Shown: positions 1-6,254, numbered from the stretch's first letter. The stretch: 6,352 nucleotides of DNA from Clostridia bacterium (GCA_017437165.1 JAFSBS010000062.1:1-6352), one strand, 5' to 3'. Notes: a model not told the origin generated them from the sequence alone. Numbers and translations: made by a program.

Positions 1-384
1 ATCAAGGCAGAAAATGTAACCTGCGTTATTTTTTATGATGATATCGCCAATAGTTTCTCTTTTTATCCCCAAACCTAAAACTGAACCTAAAAAATCACGA
101 TGAGTTAAATCGTCTGCAAATTTCTGCAAAACGGGTGAAACTAAAATACAAGAAACAGGTGGTGCAGGTGAGTACCCTAAATCATCCTCGCTTCCAAAAA
201 TTGCAATTTGTCTTTCTGCGTTTAAAAATCCACCGAATAATGTGAATGGTGTTGAAATATTATAAAAAAGCAAATTCTGTTCATACATATTAAGAAAATC
301 AGAATAAACGAAAATACCACGATTGTAAGAACGAGTTGAAAGCTCTTGCAATCTTTTTATAAGAAGTAATTCTTCTTTTTCCAT
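1..384 (-). CDS. ylmH: YlmH family RNA-binding protein, N-terminal 128 residues (partial, runs off left edge)
   Basis: Translating the minus strand from the ATG at 384-382 gives 128 open codons to the window edge, beginning MEKEELLLIKRLQELSTRSY. The recognisable part is the block around residues 94-117, with HRDFLGSVLGLGIKRETIGD followed by an Ile-rich strand. This is the typical 'RDFLGalLglGIkRekiGDI' segment of YlmH proteins, which are about 255-260 residues long. The C-terminal S4 RNA-binding domain would lie outside the window. YlmH is known in Bacillota as an S4-domain protein of the ylm/divIVA neighbourhood and as a ribosome-associated quality-control factor that binds stalled 50S-peptidyl-tRNA complexes. 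The start is supported by a GGTGG ribosome binding site at 392-396, 7 nt upstream. The neighbouring aspartate kinase gene is divergent, so the two are transcribed separately. Identification rests on motif memory, not a search. Confidence 0.85.
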   Translation of the reverse strand, partial: MEKEELLLIKRLQELSTRSYNRGIFVYSDFLNMYEQNLLFYNISTPFTLFGGFLNAERQIAIFGSEDDLGYSPAPPVSCILVSPVLQKFADDLTHRDFLGSVLGLGIKRETIGDIIIKNNAGYIFCLD

Positions 385-424
385 TTTTTCACCACCATAA
401 AAGAAGTTTCATATAATATGTAAG

Positions 425-433
425 AATATACCA
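425..433 (-). promoter_or_regulatory. Candidate extended -10 promoter for ylmH
   Basis: Read on the minus strand, the sequence is TGG followed by TATATT (-10 hexamer at 430-425, TG at 433-432). This would place the transcription start near 418, about 34 nt before the ylmH start codon. I see no good -35 hexamer at 16-18 bp, so the call depends on the TGn extension alone in a very AT-rich stretch. Confidence 0.35.
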
Positions 434-566
434 TATATTTCAGGAAAATAAAAGAGTTGTATGAAATTTAATGCAAAATGTGTGGTAAAATTGCACAAGT
501 TATTCAACTTCTGTTTGGTAACATTTATAATAACTTTAGAACTTTTTTTGAGCAGTTAATTTTTTG

Positions 567-595
567 TTGATAAAAATTTTGAATAGTGGTAGTAT
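567..595 (+). promoter_or_regulatory. Sigma-A promoter for the aspartate kinase gene
   Basis: The -35 is TTGATA (567-572, 5/6 to consensus). After a 17-bp spacer comes the -10 TAGTAT (590-595, 4/6), preceded by TGG at 587-589, which is a TGn extension. The start site would be near 602, leaving a leader of about 50 nt. That leader is too short for a lysine riboswitch or a T-box, and I see no such structure in it. A second TATAAT at 627-632 lacks a -35 at usable spacing. Confidence 0.6.
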
Positions 596-650
596 ATCGT
601 AGAAAGTTTGAGAAAATATACAATATTATAATACTTAAGGGGTACTTACT

Positions 651-1964
651 ATGGTAAAAGTTGTAAAGTTCGGCGGTAGTTCGCTTGCTGATGCAGAACA
701 ATTCAAAAAAGTAGCAGCTATTATTAAATCTGATGAAGCAAGAAGATTTGTTGTTGCTTCTGCACCGGGCAAAAGATACGATGAAGATATCAAAGTAACA
801 GATATGTTATATTCCTGCTATAAATTAGTTAAGGAAAATAAAGATATTGATGAAGCATTCAAATTGATTGAAGACAGATACAACGGTATTATTAAAGATT
901 TGGGTCTCGACTTTTGGTTGCAACCTGAATTTGACAGAATAAAAAATGCTATTGTTCATCACGCAGGTCGTGACTATATTGCTTCTCGTGGCGAATATCT
1001 TAACTCAATGATTTTAGCAAAATATTTGGGTTATGCGTTTGTTGATGCAGAAGATGGTATTTTCTTTACAGAAAATGGTGAACTCGACACAGAAAAAACA
1101 AATGAAGAACTTACAAAAATTCTTAAAAAACACACTCACGCAGTAGTGCCGGGTTTCTACGGTGTTATGCCAAATGGAACAATCAAAACATTCTCACGTG
1201 GTGGTTCAGATATTACAGGCTCAATTGTTGCAAGAGCTATTTCTGCAGATATTTATGAAAACTGGACTGACGTTTCTGGTATGCTTATGGCAGACCCGAG
1301 ATGCGTTAAAAATCCAAAAGTTATTAACACAATTACTTACCGCGAACTTCGTGAGCTTTCATATATGGGTGCAACCGTTATGCACGAAGATGCAATTTTC
1401 CCTGTAAGAGAAAAAGGTATTCCGATAAATATACGCAATACAAACAGACCTGAGGATGCAGGTACAATGATTGTTTCTACTGTTGAATCAAATAAAGTAG
1501 ATACAGTTATTACTGGTATTGCAGGTAAAAAAGGCTTCTCTGTCATCGCTATTGAAAAAGATATGATGAATTCAGAAATTGGCTTCGGCAGAAAAGTTCT
1601 TGAAGTACTTGAAAATCATAAGATTTGCTTTGAACACCTTCCATCAGGTATTGATACAATGTCAGTTGTTGTAAATGATAACGACTTCTTACCTGTAAAG
1701 GATACAGTTATTGCAGATATCCAGAAAAAGACAAAACCTGATAACATTACAATTTACAATGGTATCGCACTTGTTGCAGTTGTTGGTCGTGGTATGGCAG
1801 GTTCAAAAGGTACTGCAAGCAGACTCTTTAAGGCAATCGCAAACAGCGATATAAATATCAGAATGATTGACCAGGGTTCGAGTGAGCTTAACATAATTGT
1901 TGGTGTTGCAGAAGAAGATTATGTTGCAACTCTCGAAGCAATTTATAATGAATTTGTAAAATAA
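651..1964 (+). CDS. lysC: Aspartate kinase (monofunctional, YclM/ThrD-like with two ACT domains)
   Basis: This enzyme phosphorylates L-aspartate to 4-phospho-L-aspartate, the first step toward lysine, threonine, methionine and (through dihydrodipicolinate) spore dipicolinate. It is cytosolic. The amino-acid kinase domain covers about residues 1-275. It contains the opening KFGGSSLAD (6-14), SRGGSD (182-187), the WTDVSGM block (205-211) and ADPR (214-217). Two C-terminal ACT domains follow, about 284-345 and 372-435, the second with QGSSELNIIVGV (408-419). The first ACT domain contains EHLPSGIDTMSVVV (328-341). I associate this signature with the Bacillus YclM/ThrD type (AK III), which is inhibited by lysine plus threonine; that subgroup and its inhibition pattern are inference. 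At 437 residues it is complete, with no fused homoserine dehydrogenase. AAGGGG at 637-642, 8 nt upstream, fixes the start. It appears monocistronic. The symbol is the generic aspartate kinase name; thrD/yclM would be the closer subgroup name. Confidence 0.95.
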   Translation: MVKVVKFGGSSLADAEQFKKVAAIIKSDEARRFVVASAPGKRYDEDIKVTDMLYSCYKLVKENKDIDEAFKLIEDRYNGIIKDLGLDFWLQPEFDRIKNAIVHHAGRDYIASRGEYLNSMILAKYLGYAFVDAEDGIFFTENGELDTEKTNEELTKILKKHTHAVVPGFYGVMPNGTIKTFSRGGSDITGSIVARAISADIYENWTDVSGMLMADPRCVKNPKVINTITYRELRELSYMGATVMHEDAIFPVREKGIPINIRNTNRPEDAGTMIVSTVESNKVDTVITGIAGKKGFSVIAIEKDMMNSEIGFGRKVLEVLENHKICFEHLPSGIDTMSVVVNDNDFLPVKDTVIADIQKKTKPDNITIYNGIALVAVVGRGMAGSKGTASRLFKAIANSDINIRMIDQGSSELNIIVGVAEEDYVATLEAIYNEFVK

Positions 1965-2083
1965 TTGAGAATTGAGAGCTGAAAATTGAAAATTAAGGGT
2001 CTGCGACGCAATTATAATAGTTGTTAGTATGGCTATTTGTCTGGAAATAGGAAAAAGGAATTAGGACTTCGCGAAAATATAAG

Positions 2084-2135
2084 TTATCCTATCATTAAAA
2101 GTTGGATTTTTTATCAACTAAAAATGATAGGATAA
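2084..2135 (+). terminator. Long hairpin, possible terminator of the aspartate kinase transcript
   Basis: TTATCCTATCATT (2084-2096) pairs perfectly with AATGATAGGATAA (2123-2135). Inside this 13-bp stem is a symmetric AAA/AAA internal loop (2097-2099 and 2120-2122), then a second 5-bp stem, AGTTG/CAACT (2100-2104 and 2115-2119), and a T-rich 10-nt loop. On the plus strand it is followed by ATTTTTATT, a modest U tract. It lies about 120 nt after the aspartate kinase stop and is the only strong hairpin there. The stem is AT-rich, so termination may be weak; it may instead be only the core of the surrounding repeat element. Confidence 0.45.
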
Positions 2136-2167
2136 ATTTTTATTCATATATAAATATAATTATAATC

Positions 2168-2180
2168 AAGGCGAAGCCTT
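2168..2180. repeat. Small perfect hairpin AAGGC-GAA-GCCTT inside the MITE-like element
   Basis: A 5-bp perfect stem with a GAA triloop lies in the right arm of the element. It is a GC-rich island within otherwise AT-rich DNA. The left arm has GC-richer sequence in the equivalent place (GGGTCTGCGACGC, about 1997-2009), but that copy does not fold the same way. This is consistent with the two arms having diverged. Confidence 0.5.
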
Positions 2181-2224
2181 CCGAAATTTTTAATTTTTAA
2201 CTTTCAATTCAAAAATTGAAGTCC

Positions 2225-2253
2225 TTTAAATAGTACACTTGTTATGATATAAT
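2225..2253 (+). promoter_or_regulatory. Sigma-A promoter for rmuC
   Basis: A perfect TATAAT at 2248-2253 is preceded by TGA (2245-2247), a TGn extension. TTTAAA (2225-2230, 4/6 match to the -35 consensus) lies 17 bp upstream of it. The start would be near 2260, giving a leader of about 27 nt that contains the AAAGGA ribosome binding site (2272-2277). The promoter begins just past the right end of the palindromic element. Confidence 0.65.
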
Positions 2254-2286
2254 AATCGTATAAATAAAAGTAAAGGAAAGAGATTT

Positions 2287-3564
2287 ATGGAAAATATAGT
2301 TTTATTTGTGCTTTGCGGAGTTATTATATTATTACTCGGGGTATGTGTAGCCTTACTTATTTCTTTAAAAAGAAATGGTAATGACGGTGCAATTTTTGAT
2401 GAACTTCGTTACAATCGTGAAGAAATGTCAAGTGCCGGCAGATTGTCACGGGAAGAAGTTGCAAGGGGACTTGAAAAAGTTGATTTACGACTTAACGCAT
2501 TAAGAGAAGAAAACTATAAAAGCAGAATAGATATGACTGAAAAAATTACAGAATCACTTAATGTTATAAGGCAAAATAATATAGAGCAGAATGACCGACA
2601 GACCCGTTTTATTATTGACTCTGTTGCAAAACTTCAGGAAAGTAACGAAAAGAAACTCGAAGAAATGCGTGTTACGGTAGATGAAAAATTGACCTCTACT
2701 CTTACAACAAGACTTAATTCTTCGTTTAAAACTGTTTCTGAACAACTCGAAAATGTTTATAAATCCTTAGGTGAAATGAAAGAGCTTTCACAAGGGGTTA
2801 CAAATAATGTTACATCTTTAAACAGAGTGCTTACAAATGTAAAAGCGCGTGGTACCTGGGCAGAAGTTCAGTTAGAGTCACTTTTAGACCAGACAATCCC
2901 CGGAATGTATGTAAAAAATTACTCGCCAAAGGTGAACGGTGAACGAGTAGAATTTGCCGTAAAAATTCCGAGTGGTGAAAGCAAAGATGAAGTAATGTAT
3001 TTGCCGATTGATTCAAAATTCCCTATGGAAGATTATGTAAGACTTTGTAATGCAGCTGAATCCGCTGACCCTGAACTTTTAAGACAGGCACGAAAGGCAC
3101 TTGAAGACAGAGTATTGCAAGAAGCAAAAGATGTGAAAAAATACATAAACCCACCCAAAACTACTCCTTTTGCCATTCTTTATCTTGCGACGGAAGGGCT
3201 TTATGCGGAAATAGTATCTTCTAAAAATGGTATCGTTGAAAAAATGCAACAAGAAAATATTATGATTGCAGGACCCACAACAATTACCGCACTTCTGAAT
3301 TCATTTGCTATGGGCTTTAAGGCAATTGCAATAAACGAAAAAGCAGATGAGGTGAGAACGCTTCTTTCGGTTGCGAAATCTCAATATAATACATTTGGAA
3401 CAGTGCTTGAAAAAGCAAAACGCAAAATTGATGAAGCGGGTAAAACACTTGATGAAGCACAAAAACGTAATGATATTATTCAAAAAAAGCTTAAAGGGGT
3501 AGAAGTTATTGACGGAAGCGAAGCAGACGAATTATTAGGTTTTCAATTAGAAATTGAAGAATAA
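2287..3564 (+). CDS. rmuC: RmuC family protein (DNA recombination protein, PD-(D/E)XK-like fold)
   Basis: RmuC proteins are predicted nucleases of the PD-(D/E)XK superfamily. In E. coli, rmuC loss affects recombination at short inverted repeats; the biochemical activity is not well defined. The product has an N-terminal membrane anchor (about residues 4-27, a leucine/valine/isoleucine stretch ending at a basic KRN), followed by a long charged region likely to form coiled coil (about 35-180). The conserved core begins at ARGTWAEVQLESLL (187-200). It continues through VEFAVKIP (221-228), the LPIDSKFPMEDY block (239-250, carrying the D-x-K of the nuclease fold), and TPFAILYLATEGLYAE (293-308), with IAGPTT (327-332) further on. 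A second helical segment (about 350-405) ends the protein. At 425 residues it is full length. AAAGGA at 2272-2277, 9 nt upstream, supports the start. It has its own promoter and terminator, so it appears monocistronic. Confidence 0.92.
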   Translation: MENIVLFVLCGVIILLLGVCVALLISLKRNGNDGAIFDELRYNREEMSSAGRLSREEVARGLEKVDLRLNALREENYKSRIDMTEKITESLNVIRQNNIEQNDRQTRFIIDSVAKLQESNEKKLEEMRVTVDEKLTSTLTTRLNSSFKTVSEQLENVYKSLGEMKELSQGVTNNVTSLNRVLTNVKARGTWAEVQLESLLDQTIPGMYVKNYSPKVNGERVEFAVKIPSGESKDEVMYLPIDSKFPMEDYVRLCNAAESADPELLRQARKALEDRVLQEAKDVKKYINPPKTTPFAILYLATEGLYAEIVSSKNGIVEKMQQENIMIAGPTTITALLNSFAMGFKAIAINEKADEVRTLLSVAKSQYNTFGTVLEKAKRKIDEAGKTLDEAQKRNDIIQKKLKGVEVIDGSEADELLGFQLEIEE

Positions 3565-3567
3565 ATT

Positions 3568-3608
3568 ATTGTGGCGGATAGAATTTTCGTAATTCTATCC
3601 ACCACAAT
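3568..3608. terminator. Bidirectional terminator between convergent rmuC and the epimerase gene
   Basis: GGATAGAATT (3576-3585) pairs perfectly with AATTCTATCC (3591-3600) around a TTCGT loop. After a single C/A mismatch (3575/3601), ATTGTGG (3568-3574) pairs with CCACAAT (3602-3608). That makes 17 paired positions with one mismatch. The hairpin sits 3 nt after the rmuC stop and 4 nt from the epimerase stop on the other strand. Flanking T-rich sequence occurs on both sides (TTTGTTTATTT on plus; AATTTATTC on minus), so it can plausibly end both transcripts. Confidence 0.82.
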
Positions 3609-3612
3609 TTGT

Positions 3613-4482
3613 TTATTTAAACGCTTCTCTTAAAAATTCTACTGAATTTTTTGCATCAAGGTCAATTTGTTCCATTGATTTGCCTTTAGACATATCACGC
3701 CAGATAGAAATATCTTTACCTACCTGACCACCCATAAGAACGAATGGTTCCATAACAACATAACCGTCGTACTCAATTTCTTTAAGTGTTCTGCCTATTT
3801 CGTACCAGTCTATTCTGCTATTTGGATTAGGACATCTTCTGTTAGGTTCGCCTACGTGGAAGCTACCGAGAGTGCCTTTTGTAAGACGGATTGCTTCAAC
3901 CAATGAATCTTCTTCAATATTCATATGGAATGTGTCAAGCATAGATTTAACATTCGGCTTGTCAACTGCTTTAACATAGTCCACGTCTTCGTAAGCTTCG
4001 TTAATCATATAACCTTCAAATCTGTTTAAAGATTCCATACAAAGAGTAATTCCGTAATCAGAAGCAATATCAGCAAGTCTTCTCATATTTTTTATGCTTC
4101 TTTCGGTGTCTGCTTTTTTGTCAAATCCACCTGCGAAATTTACAGGCCAATAAGAGTAAAGTGCGCCACCAATTCGGTCAATGCCCGCAATTTCCATTTT
4201 TCTGAAAATATCATTATAAAAATTCAATGCATTTTCCACCAATGCGTTATCAGGTGAAGCAAGATTGTGCTCGGGTCTTGGACCATAACCACCTGAAAGT
4301 AACATTCCGTTTGCTTCTGCAACATTTTTAAGTTCTTTGAAGTAATCATCGTTTTCTAAATGGAATGCACCGCAGGCAACCTCTAAAACATCAAAACCTA
4401 ATTTCTTTGTTTTCTCTATGTACGGAACGAAGTTTCCGCCCCATTCGTGTTCCCAATAAGCATAATAAATACCAAATTTCAT
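3613..4482 (-). CDS. Ketose 3-epimerase, D-allulose (D-psicose)/D-tagatose 3-epimerase-like
   Basis: This is a TIM-barrel sugar epimerase of the xylose-isomerase-like superfamily. Its 289 residues are close to the usual 285-295. The expected metal ligands are all present: E150 (in CMESLNRFEGY), D183 (in MLDTFHMNIEED), H209 (in GSFHVGEPNRR) and E245 (in VVMEPFVLMGG). E150 and E245 would also be the catalytic acid/base pair. Substrate-contact positions known from clostridial D-psicose 3-epimerase are also kept: Y6, W112, E156, H186 and R215. The opening GIYYAYWEHEW and GGALYSYWPV (105-114) closely resemble the Ruminiclostridium cellulolyticum enzyme as I recall it. The family interconverts D-fructose and D-allulose, and often D-tagatose/D-sorbose. 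Exact specificity cannot be read from sequence. The gene is last in the rsmA-kinase-epimerase operon, 14 nt after the kinase stop. AAGGAG (4496-4491) lies 8 nt before its ATG, which suggests efficient and possibly coupled translation. The adjacent fructokinase-like gene favours conversion toward fructose. Confidence 0.87.
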   Translation of the reverse strand: MKFGIYYAYWEHEWGGNFVPYIEKTKKLGFDVLEVACGAFHLENDDYFKELKNVAEANGMLLSGGYGPRPEHNLASPDNALVENALNFYNDIFRKMEIAGIDRIGGALYSYWPVNFAGGFDKKADTERSIKNMRRLADIASDYGITLCMESLNRFEGYMINEAYEDVDYVKAVDKPNVKSMLDTFHMNIEEDSLVEAIRLTKGTLGSFHVGEPNRRCPNPNSRIDWYEIGRTLKEIEYDGYVVMEPFVLMGGQVGKDISIWRDMSKGKSMEQIDLDAKNSVEFLREAFK

Positions 4483-4490
4483 AATCTCTA

Positions 4491-4496
4491 CTCCTT
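4491..4496 (-). promoter_or_regulatory. Strong ribosome binding site of the epimerase gene
   Basis: AAGGAG on the minus strand begins immediately after the kinase stop codon (4499-4497) and sits 8 nt before the epimerase ATG (4482-4480). It is the best Shine-Dalgarno in the operon. Terminating ribosomes could re-initiate here, so the epimerase may be made at a higher level than the kinase. Confidence 0.75.
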
Positions 4497-5333
4497 TTAA
4501 TATTCTGGAATTGCTTCTTTTTGTGAAACAACAAAAGCACTTATTTCTATAGCTTTGTTGAGACTTTTTTTAATATCGTTTGTTTTAAAATATTCACATA
4601 TAAATGTAGCGCCGAAGCTGTCACCTGCACCAACGGAAGAAACGACTTTTACTTCGGGTGCATTTTCCTGATATTCCTTTTTGTTTTTGCAGTCAAAGAC
4701 GGTTGCTCCGTTTTCGCCTTGTGTGAGCAAAATAAATTCAAGGTTGCTGTATTTTTGAGATATATCTACTAAATTTTTAAAATCACACGCGTTATAAACG
4801 TAGTGCAGTTCTTCATCGCTGATTTTCAAAATATTTGCATTTTCTAAAGCAAACAAAATAGTTTCATTGGAAAAGAATGGCGGTCTTATATTTATATCGC
4901 AATAAACTTTCTTAATATTAGAATTTTTAAGGATTGATTTCACAGTTTCAAGATTTTCATTACTTCTTAATGCAAGTGTGCCGAAACAAAAAATGTCGAA
5001 CTGAAAATCGTTTATATTGTCGGGGATTTTTATATAGTCATAAGCAACATCGGTTAAAACATTATAAGAAGGTACACCATTCTCGTCAAGCGAAACAATG
5101 CATTTTCCTGTTTCTTTTTCTTTGTTTACAGAAACGAAATCTGCTTTTACATTAAAGCTTTTGACTTTATTTAATGCGTCTTTTCCCAAATCGTCATTGC
5201 CGACAGAAGAAAGCATAAACGAGTCTGCACCTTGCTTGCTACAATGTGCCGCAAGGTTTAAAGGCGCACCACCTATGAATTTTTCACTTTCGTAAACATC
5301 CCATATAATTTCGCCGAATGAAAGTATTTTCAT
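4497..5333 (-). CDS. PfkB-family carbohydrate kinase, fructokinase-like
   Basis: This is an ATP-dependent sugar kinase of the ribokinase/PfkB family. The N-terminal GEIIWDVY (7-14) and GGAPLNLAAH (21-30) are typical of fructokinases. DINIRP (146-151), the TQGENGA strand-turn (204-210) and the C-terminal GAGDSFGA (235-242), with D238 as the expected catalytic base, complete the fold. At 278 residues it is somewhat shorter than the usual 300-320, but no core motif is missing. The Asp-Thr that commonly precedes xGAGD is Ser-Ser here (232-233). The likely product is fructose 6-phosphate, but PfkB specificity is hard to assign from sequence, and an allulose or tagatose kinase is possible. It lies 8 bp after the rsmA stop and 14 bp before the epimerase. 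The ribosome binding site is weak (AGG overlapping the rsmA TAG stop), suggesting translational coupling to rsmA. By eye its Lys/Asn/Ile content and AT richness exceed those of rsmA and the epimerase. Confidence 0.85.
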   Translation of the reverse strand: MKILSFGEIIWDVYESEKFIGGAPLNLAAHCSKQGADSFMLSSVGNDDLGKDALNKVKSFNVKADFVSVNKEKETGKCIVSLDENGVPSYNVLTDVAYDYIKIPDNINDFQFDIFCFGTLALRSNENLETVKSILKNSNIKKVYCDINIRPPFFSNETILFALENANILKISDEELHYVYNACDFKNLVDISQKYSNLEFILLTQGENGATVFDCKNKKEYQENAPEVKVVSSVGAGDSFGATFICEYFKTNDIKKSLNKAIEISAFVVSQKEAIPEY

Positions 5334-5341
5334 ATATAGAC

Positions 5342-6196
5342 CTACTTTTCAAGTATTTCAGCAAGATTTGCAAAATCTTCCATTGTCATTTTTTCTGCTC
5401 TTACAGTAGCAGGAAGTCCCGCTTTCTCCAAAGCATCTTTTACTTCTGCTTTTGGAATAGAAAGTCCTGCACTTATAGAGTTTTCTGCAGTTTTTCTTCT
5501 TTGCGAAAAAGCTGCTTTAACCACTTTGAAGAAAAATTCCTCATTCTTTACTTCAACAGGTGGTTTATCTCGTAAGGTTAATTTTATAACACTACTGTCA
5601 ACTTTTGGTGGTGGTAAAAACGAGTTTTTTGGAACAAAGAAAAGAATTTCGCTTTCTGCATAATAGTTTACTGCAACTGTAACCGCACCACCATCACGGG
5701 AGCCGACTTCTGCACAAAGACGGTCTGCGGCTTCTTTTTGAACCATAACAGTAATTGAGTCAATTGGCAATTTGCTTTCTAAAAACATCATAATAATAGG
5801 TGAAGTAATGTAATACGGGAGATTTGCACAAACTGCAATTTTCATACCTTTACATTTTTCTTCTATTATGTTTTTTAAATCGGCTTTCATAATATCCTGA
5901 TTTATAATTTCAACATTATTAAATTCGCTTAATGTTTCGTCTAAAACAGGTAAAAGTCTTTCGTCAAGTTCAAAACTTAAAACCTTACCTGCATACTTTG
6001 CAAGCTCTGCAGTAAGAACACCAACACCGGGACCAACTTCAATTACACAGGTGTTTTCGTCAAGTCCTGCATATTCTGCCATTGAAGGACAAACTTCGGG
6101 GTCAACAAGGAAGTTCTGTCCCAATCCTTTATTAAAGGTTACGCCGTGTTTTGCCATAACAGAACGAATAATATTTATGTCCGAAAGATTTTTCAT
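5342..6196 (-). CDS. rsmA: 16S rRNA (adenine(1518)-N6/adenine(1519)-N6)-dimethyltransferase
   Basis: RsmA/KsgA dimethylates two adjacent adenines in the 3'-terminal hairpin of 16S rRNA (A1518 and A1519, E. coli numbering) using S-adenosylmethionine, late in 30S assembly. Loss of this methylation gives kasugamycin resistance. Family motifs are in order: GLGQNFL (24-30), the SAM-binding EVGPGVGVLT (53-62), the acidic end of the next strand FELDERL (75-81), NQD (99-101), the catalytic NLPYYITSPI (125-134), FLPPPKVDSSVI (193-204) and FSQRRKT (230-236). The C-terminal small helical domain is present. The 284 residues match the bacterial family, and no key residue is missing. GAGG (6206-6203), 6 nt upstream, supports the start. 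It heads a three-gene transcript with a sugar kinase and an epimerase, an uncommon pairing; in many Bacillota rsmA is found near rnmV/yabG genes. Confidence 0.97.
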   Translation of the reverse strand: MKNLSDINIIRSVMAKHGVTFNKGLGQNFLVDPEVCPSMAEYAGLDENTCVIEVGPGVGVLTAELAKYAGKVLSFELDERLLPVLDETLSEFNNVEIINQDIMKADLKNIIEEKCKGMKIAVCANLPYYITSPIIMMFLESKLPIDSITVMVQKEAADRLCAEVGSRDGGAVTVAVNYYAESEILFFVPKNSFLPPPKVDSSVIKLTLRDKPPVEVKNEEFFFKVVKAAFSQRRKTAENSISAGLSIPKAEVKDALEKAGLPATVRAEKMTMEDFANLAEILEK

Positions 6197-6226
6197 AAAT
6201 TACCTCAATAACTATTGTCTTTTTTC

Positions 6227-6254
6227 TTGAAATATAATAAGATAAGTATATATT
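6227..6254 (+). promoter_or_regulatory. Candidate promoter for the divergent gene at the right edge
   Basis: TTGAAA (6227-6232), 16 bp, then TATATT (6249-6254) reads on the plus strand toward the gene starting at 6300. Another possible -10, TATAAT at 6263-6268, lacks a matching -35. Both overlap the rsmA promoter on the other strand, so the two directions may compete. The region is so AT-rich that chance matches are likely. Confidence 0.3.

Larger units (their letters stand above)
1969..2210. mobile_element. MITE-like non-coding palindromic element
   Basis: This fills most of the gap between the aspartate kinase gene and rmuC and contains no convincing ORF. Its ends form an imperfect inverted repeat. 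The 26 bp starting GAATTGAGAG at 1969 match the reverse complement of the 26 bp ending at 2210 (GAATTGAAAG) at 22 positions, and all four differences are A/G or C/T. Further in, ATTATAAT recurs at corresponding places (2011-2018 and about 2159-2166). The element also holds a long central hairpin (2084-2135) and a small perfect one, AAGGC-GAA-GCCTT (2168-2180). Short low-complexity AATTGA/GAATTGA runs extend both edges to about 1965 and 2220, so the boundaries are approximate and no clear target duplication is visible. The layout (about 240 bp, inverted ends, no gene) fits a non-autonomous transposon remnant or an interspersed palindromic repeat. Repetition elsewhere in the genome cannot be tested here. 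Confidence 0.55.

Noticed and set aside
497..510. Short palindrome AAGTT-ATTC-AACTT between ylmH and the aspartate kinase gene
   Set aside because: A 5-bp arm in AT-rich DNA is expected by chance, and it sits about 55 bp upstream of the nearest promoter element; not enough to call an operator.
558..578. Inverted repeat AATTTTT/AAAAATT over the -35 of the aspartate kinase promoter
   Set aside because: It consists only of A/T runs, which pair by chance in this composition.
627..632. TATAAT close to the aspartate kinase start
   Set aside because: The nearest -35-like hexamer (TTGAGA, 608-613) is only 13 bp away, and the start would fall inside the ribosome binding site.
385..650. Possible lysine riboswitch or T-box upstream of the aspartate kinase gene
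   Set aside because: I saw no conserved T-box sequence, no GC-rich multi-helix structure and no terminator hairpin; the predicted leader is only about 50 nt.
1162..1407. Open frame on the plus strand inside the aspartate kinase gene
   Set aside because: It lies wholly within a strongly supported enzyme gene, has no ribosome binding site of note and gives a low-complexity product; it is a frame shadow.
2554..2745. Minus-strand open frame inside rmuC
   Set aside because: It is antisense to the coiled-coil region of rmuC, with no promoter or ribosome binding site.
5098..5295. Plus-strand open frame antisense to the kinase start
   Set aside because: It overlaps the conserved GGAPLNLAAH-coding region and has no independent support.
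5318..5575. Plus-strand open frame over the end of rsmA
   Set aside because: It is antisense to conserved rsmA codons and rich in Phe, Ser and Cys, as expected from the complement of Lys/Glu-rich coding sequence.
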